Shown piece after piece: positions 5,799-5,922 of a stretch of 5,922 nucleotides of DNA. Positions within the stretch are counted from its first letter, which is position 1; each line of letters starts with the position of its first letter. The notes under the pieces are model-generated. The model was not told where the DNA came from, ran no database searches, and saw only the letters and a program-made list of their open reading frames with translations. Made by a program: the position numbers and the translations under genes. Source of the DNA: an uncultured Eubacterium sp. (GTDB lineage Bacteria > Bacillota > Clostridia > Peptostreptococcales > Anaerovoracaceae). Location: assembly GCA_937966095.1 (NCBI GenBank), contig CALCKF010000022.1, positions 1-5,922 on the forward strand. Reading direction: 5' to 3'.

Positions 5799-5803
5799 AA
5801 GAA

Positions 5804-5922
5804 ATGATAGTAGTTAACAAAGATGTATGTATAGAGTGCATGACATGTCTGACAGTATGTCCCTTTACGGTGCTCGAAGAGTCTGAAGGCGGACCGCAGG
5901 CAATAAAAGGTAAAATGTGCAT
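5804..5922 (+). CDS. 4Fe-4S ferredoxin-domain protein, N-terminal fragment (cut by window end)
   Basis: The first 39 codons are present and the gene continues beyond the window. Residues 9-20 read CIECMTCLTVCP, the CxxCxxCxxxCP motif that binds a [4Fe-4S] cluster, with Cys9, Cys12, Cys15 and Cys19. A further Cys39 after KGKM is where the second CxxCxxC cluster of a two-cluster ferredoxin fold would begin, as the spacing and preceding charged stretch suggest. It is an electron carrier or an electron-transfer domain of a larger enzyme. In clostridia this kind of N-terminus often precedes a nitroreductase domain, but that part is not visible here and the full product cannot be named. The GGAGG at 5794-5798 supports the start. 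It is transcribed divergently from the metal-resistance operon. Confidence 0.8.
   Translation, partial: MIVVNKDVCIECMTCLTVCPFTVLEESEGGPQAIKGKMC

Noticed and set aside
5756..5803. Longer in-frame starts (5756 and 5762) for the ferredoxin-domain protein
   Set aside because: They sit beside the possible -10 with no ribosome binding site, whereas GGAGG is ideally placed for the ATG at 5804. The extension does not resemble a ferredoxin N-terminus.
5740..5922. Minus-strand frame of 60 codons at the window end
   Set aside because: It is antisense to the ferredoxin-domain start and crosses the AT-rich divergent promoter region, with no motif.
1..5922. CRISPR array, tRNA/rRNA genes, insertion sequence, phage or new defence system
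   Set aside because: I found no spaced direct repeats, cloverleaf, transposase or terminal repeats. Apart from short regulatory gaps, the window is filled by recognisable housekeeping and metal-resistance genes.

Overview
The window looks like ordinary chromosome from a moderately AT-rich Gram-positive anaerobe, most likely a clostridium of the Lachnospiraceae type. This rests on the long (~550 aa) clostridial form of glutamyl-tRNA synthetase, strong AGGAGG-type ribosome binding sites, consensus sigma-A promoters, a CadC-like repressor and a ferredoxin-domain protein. The taxonomic call is inference from remembered family resemblance, not a database search.

Layout from left to right. (1) 4-1251, plus strand: a short-form S-adenosylhomocysteine (or S-inosylhomocysteine) hydrolase that recycles the by-product of SAM-dependent methylation. 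(2) 1271-1311: a perfect 12-bp stem flanked by A and T runs, acting as a shared bidirectional terminator between convergent genes. (3) 1320-2981, minus strand: glutamyl-tRNA synthetase, with its own promoter at 3058-3086 and an unusual 5' leader in which a 9-bp hairpin separates the Shine-Dalgarno sequence from the start codon. (4) 3117-5228 and 5221-5577, minus strand: an overlapping two-gene metal-resistance operon. It encodes an ArsR/SmtB-family repressor with both the cysteine (alpha3N) and the Asp/His/His/Glu (alpha5) metal sites, followed by a P1B-2-type Zn/Cd/Pb efflux ATPase. Its promoter has perfect consensus hexamers and is bracketed by two copies of a 22-bp inverted repeat, the probable operator. 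(5) 5804-5922, plus strand: the start of a divergently transcribed 4Fe-4S protein, cut by the window end.

How the genes work together: the repressor should sit on the two operators when Zn/Cd/Pb is low and release when metal binds, allowing co-translation of repressor and pump; the pump then exports the ion. No clear terminator is visible between the pump and gltX, so metal-induced read-through into gltX is possible. The hydrolase and the iron-sulfur protein have no evident functional tie to the metal operon.

I see no CRISPR array, tRNA, rRNA, insertion sequence, phage gene or obviously new system. The most worthwhile observations are the duplicated operator, the gltX leader hairpin with a possible micro-ORF, and the substrate-pocket substitutions in the SAH hydrolase that could mean it uses S-inosylhomocysteine.
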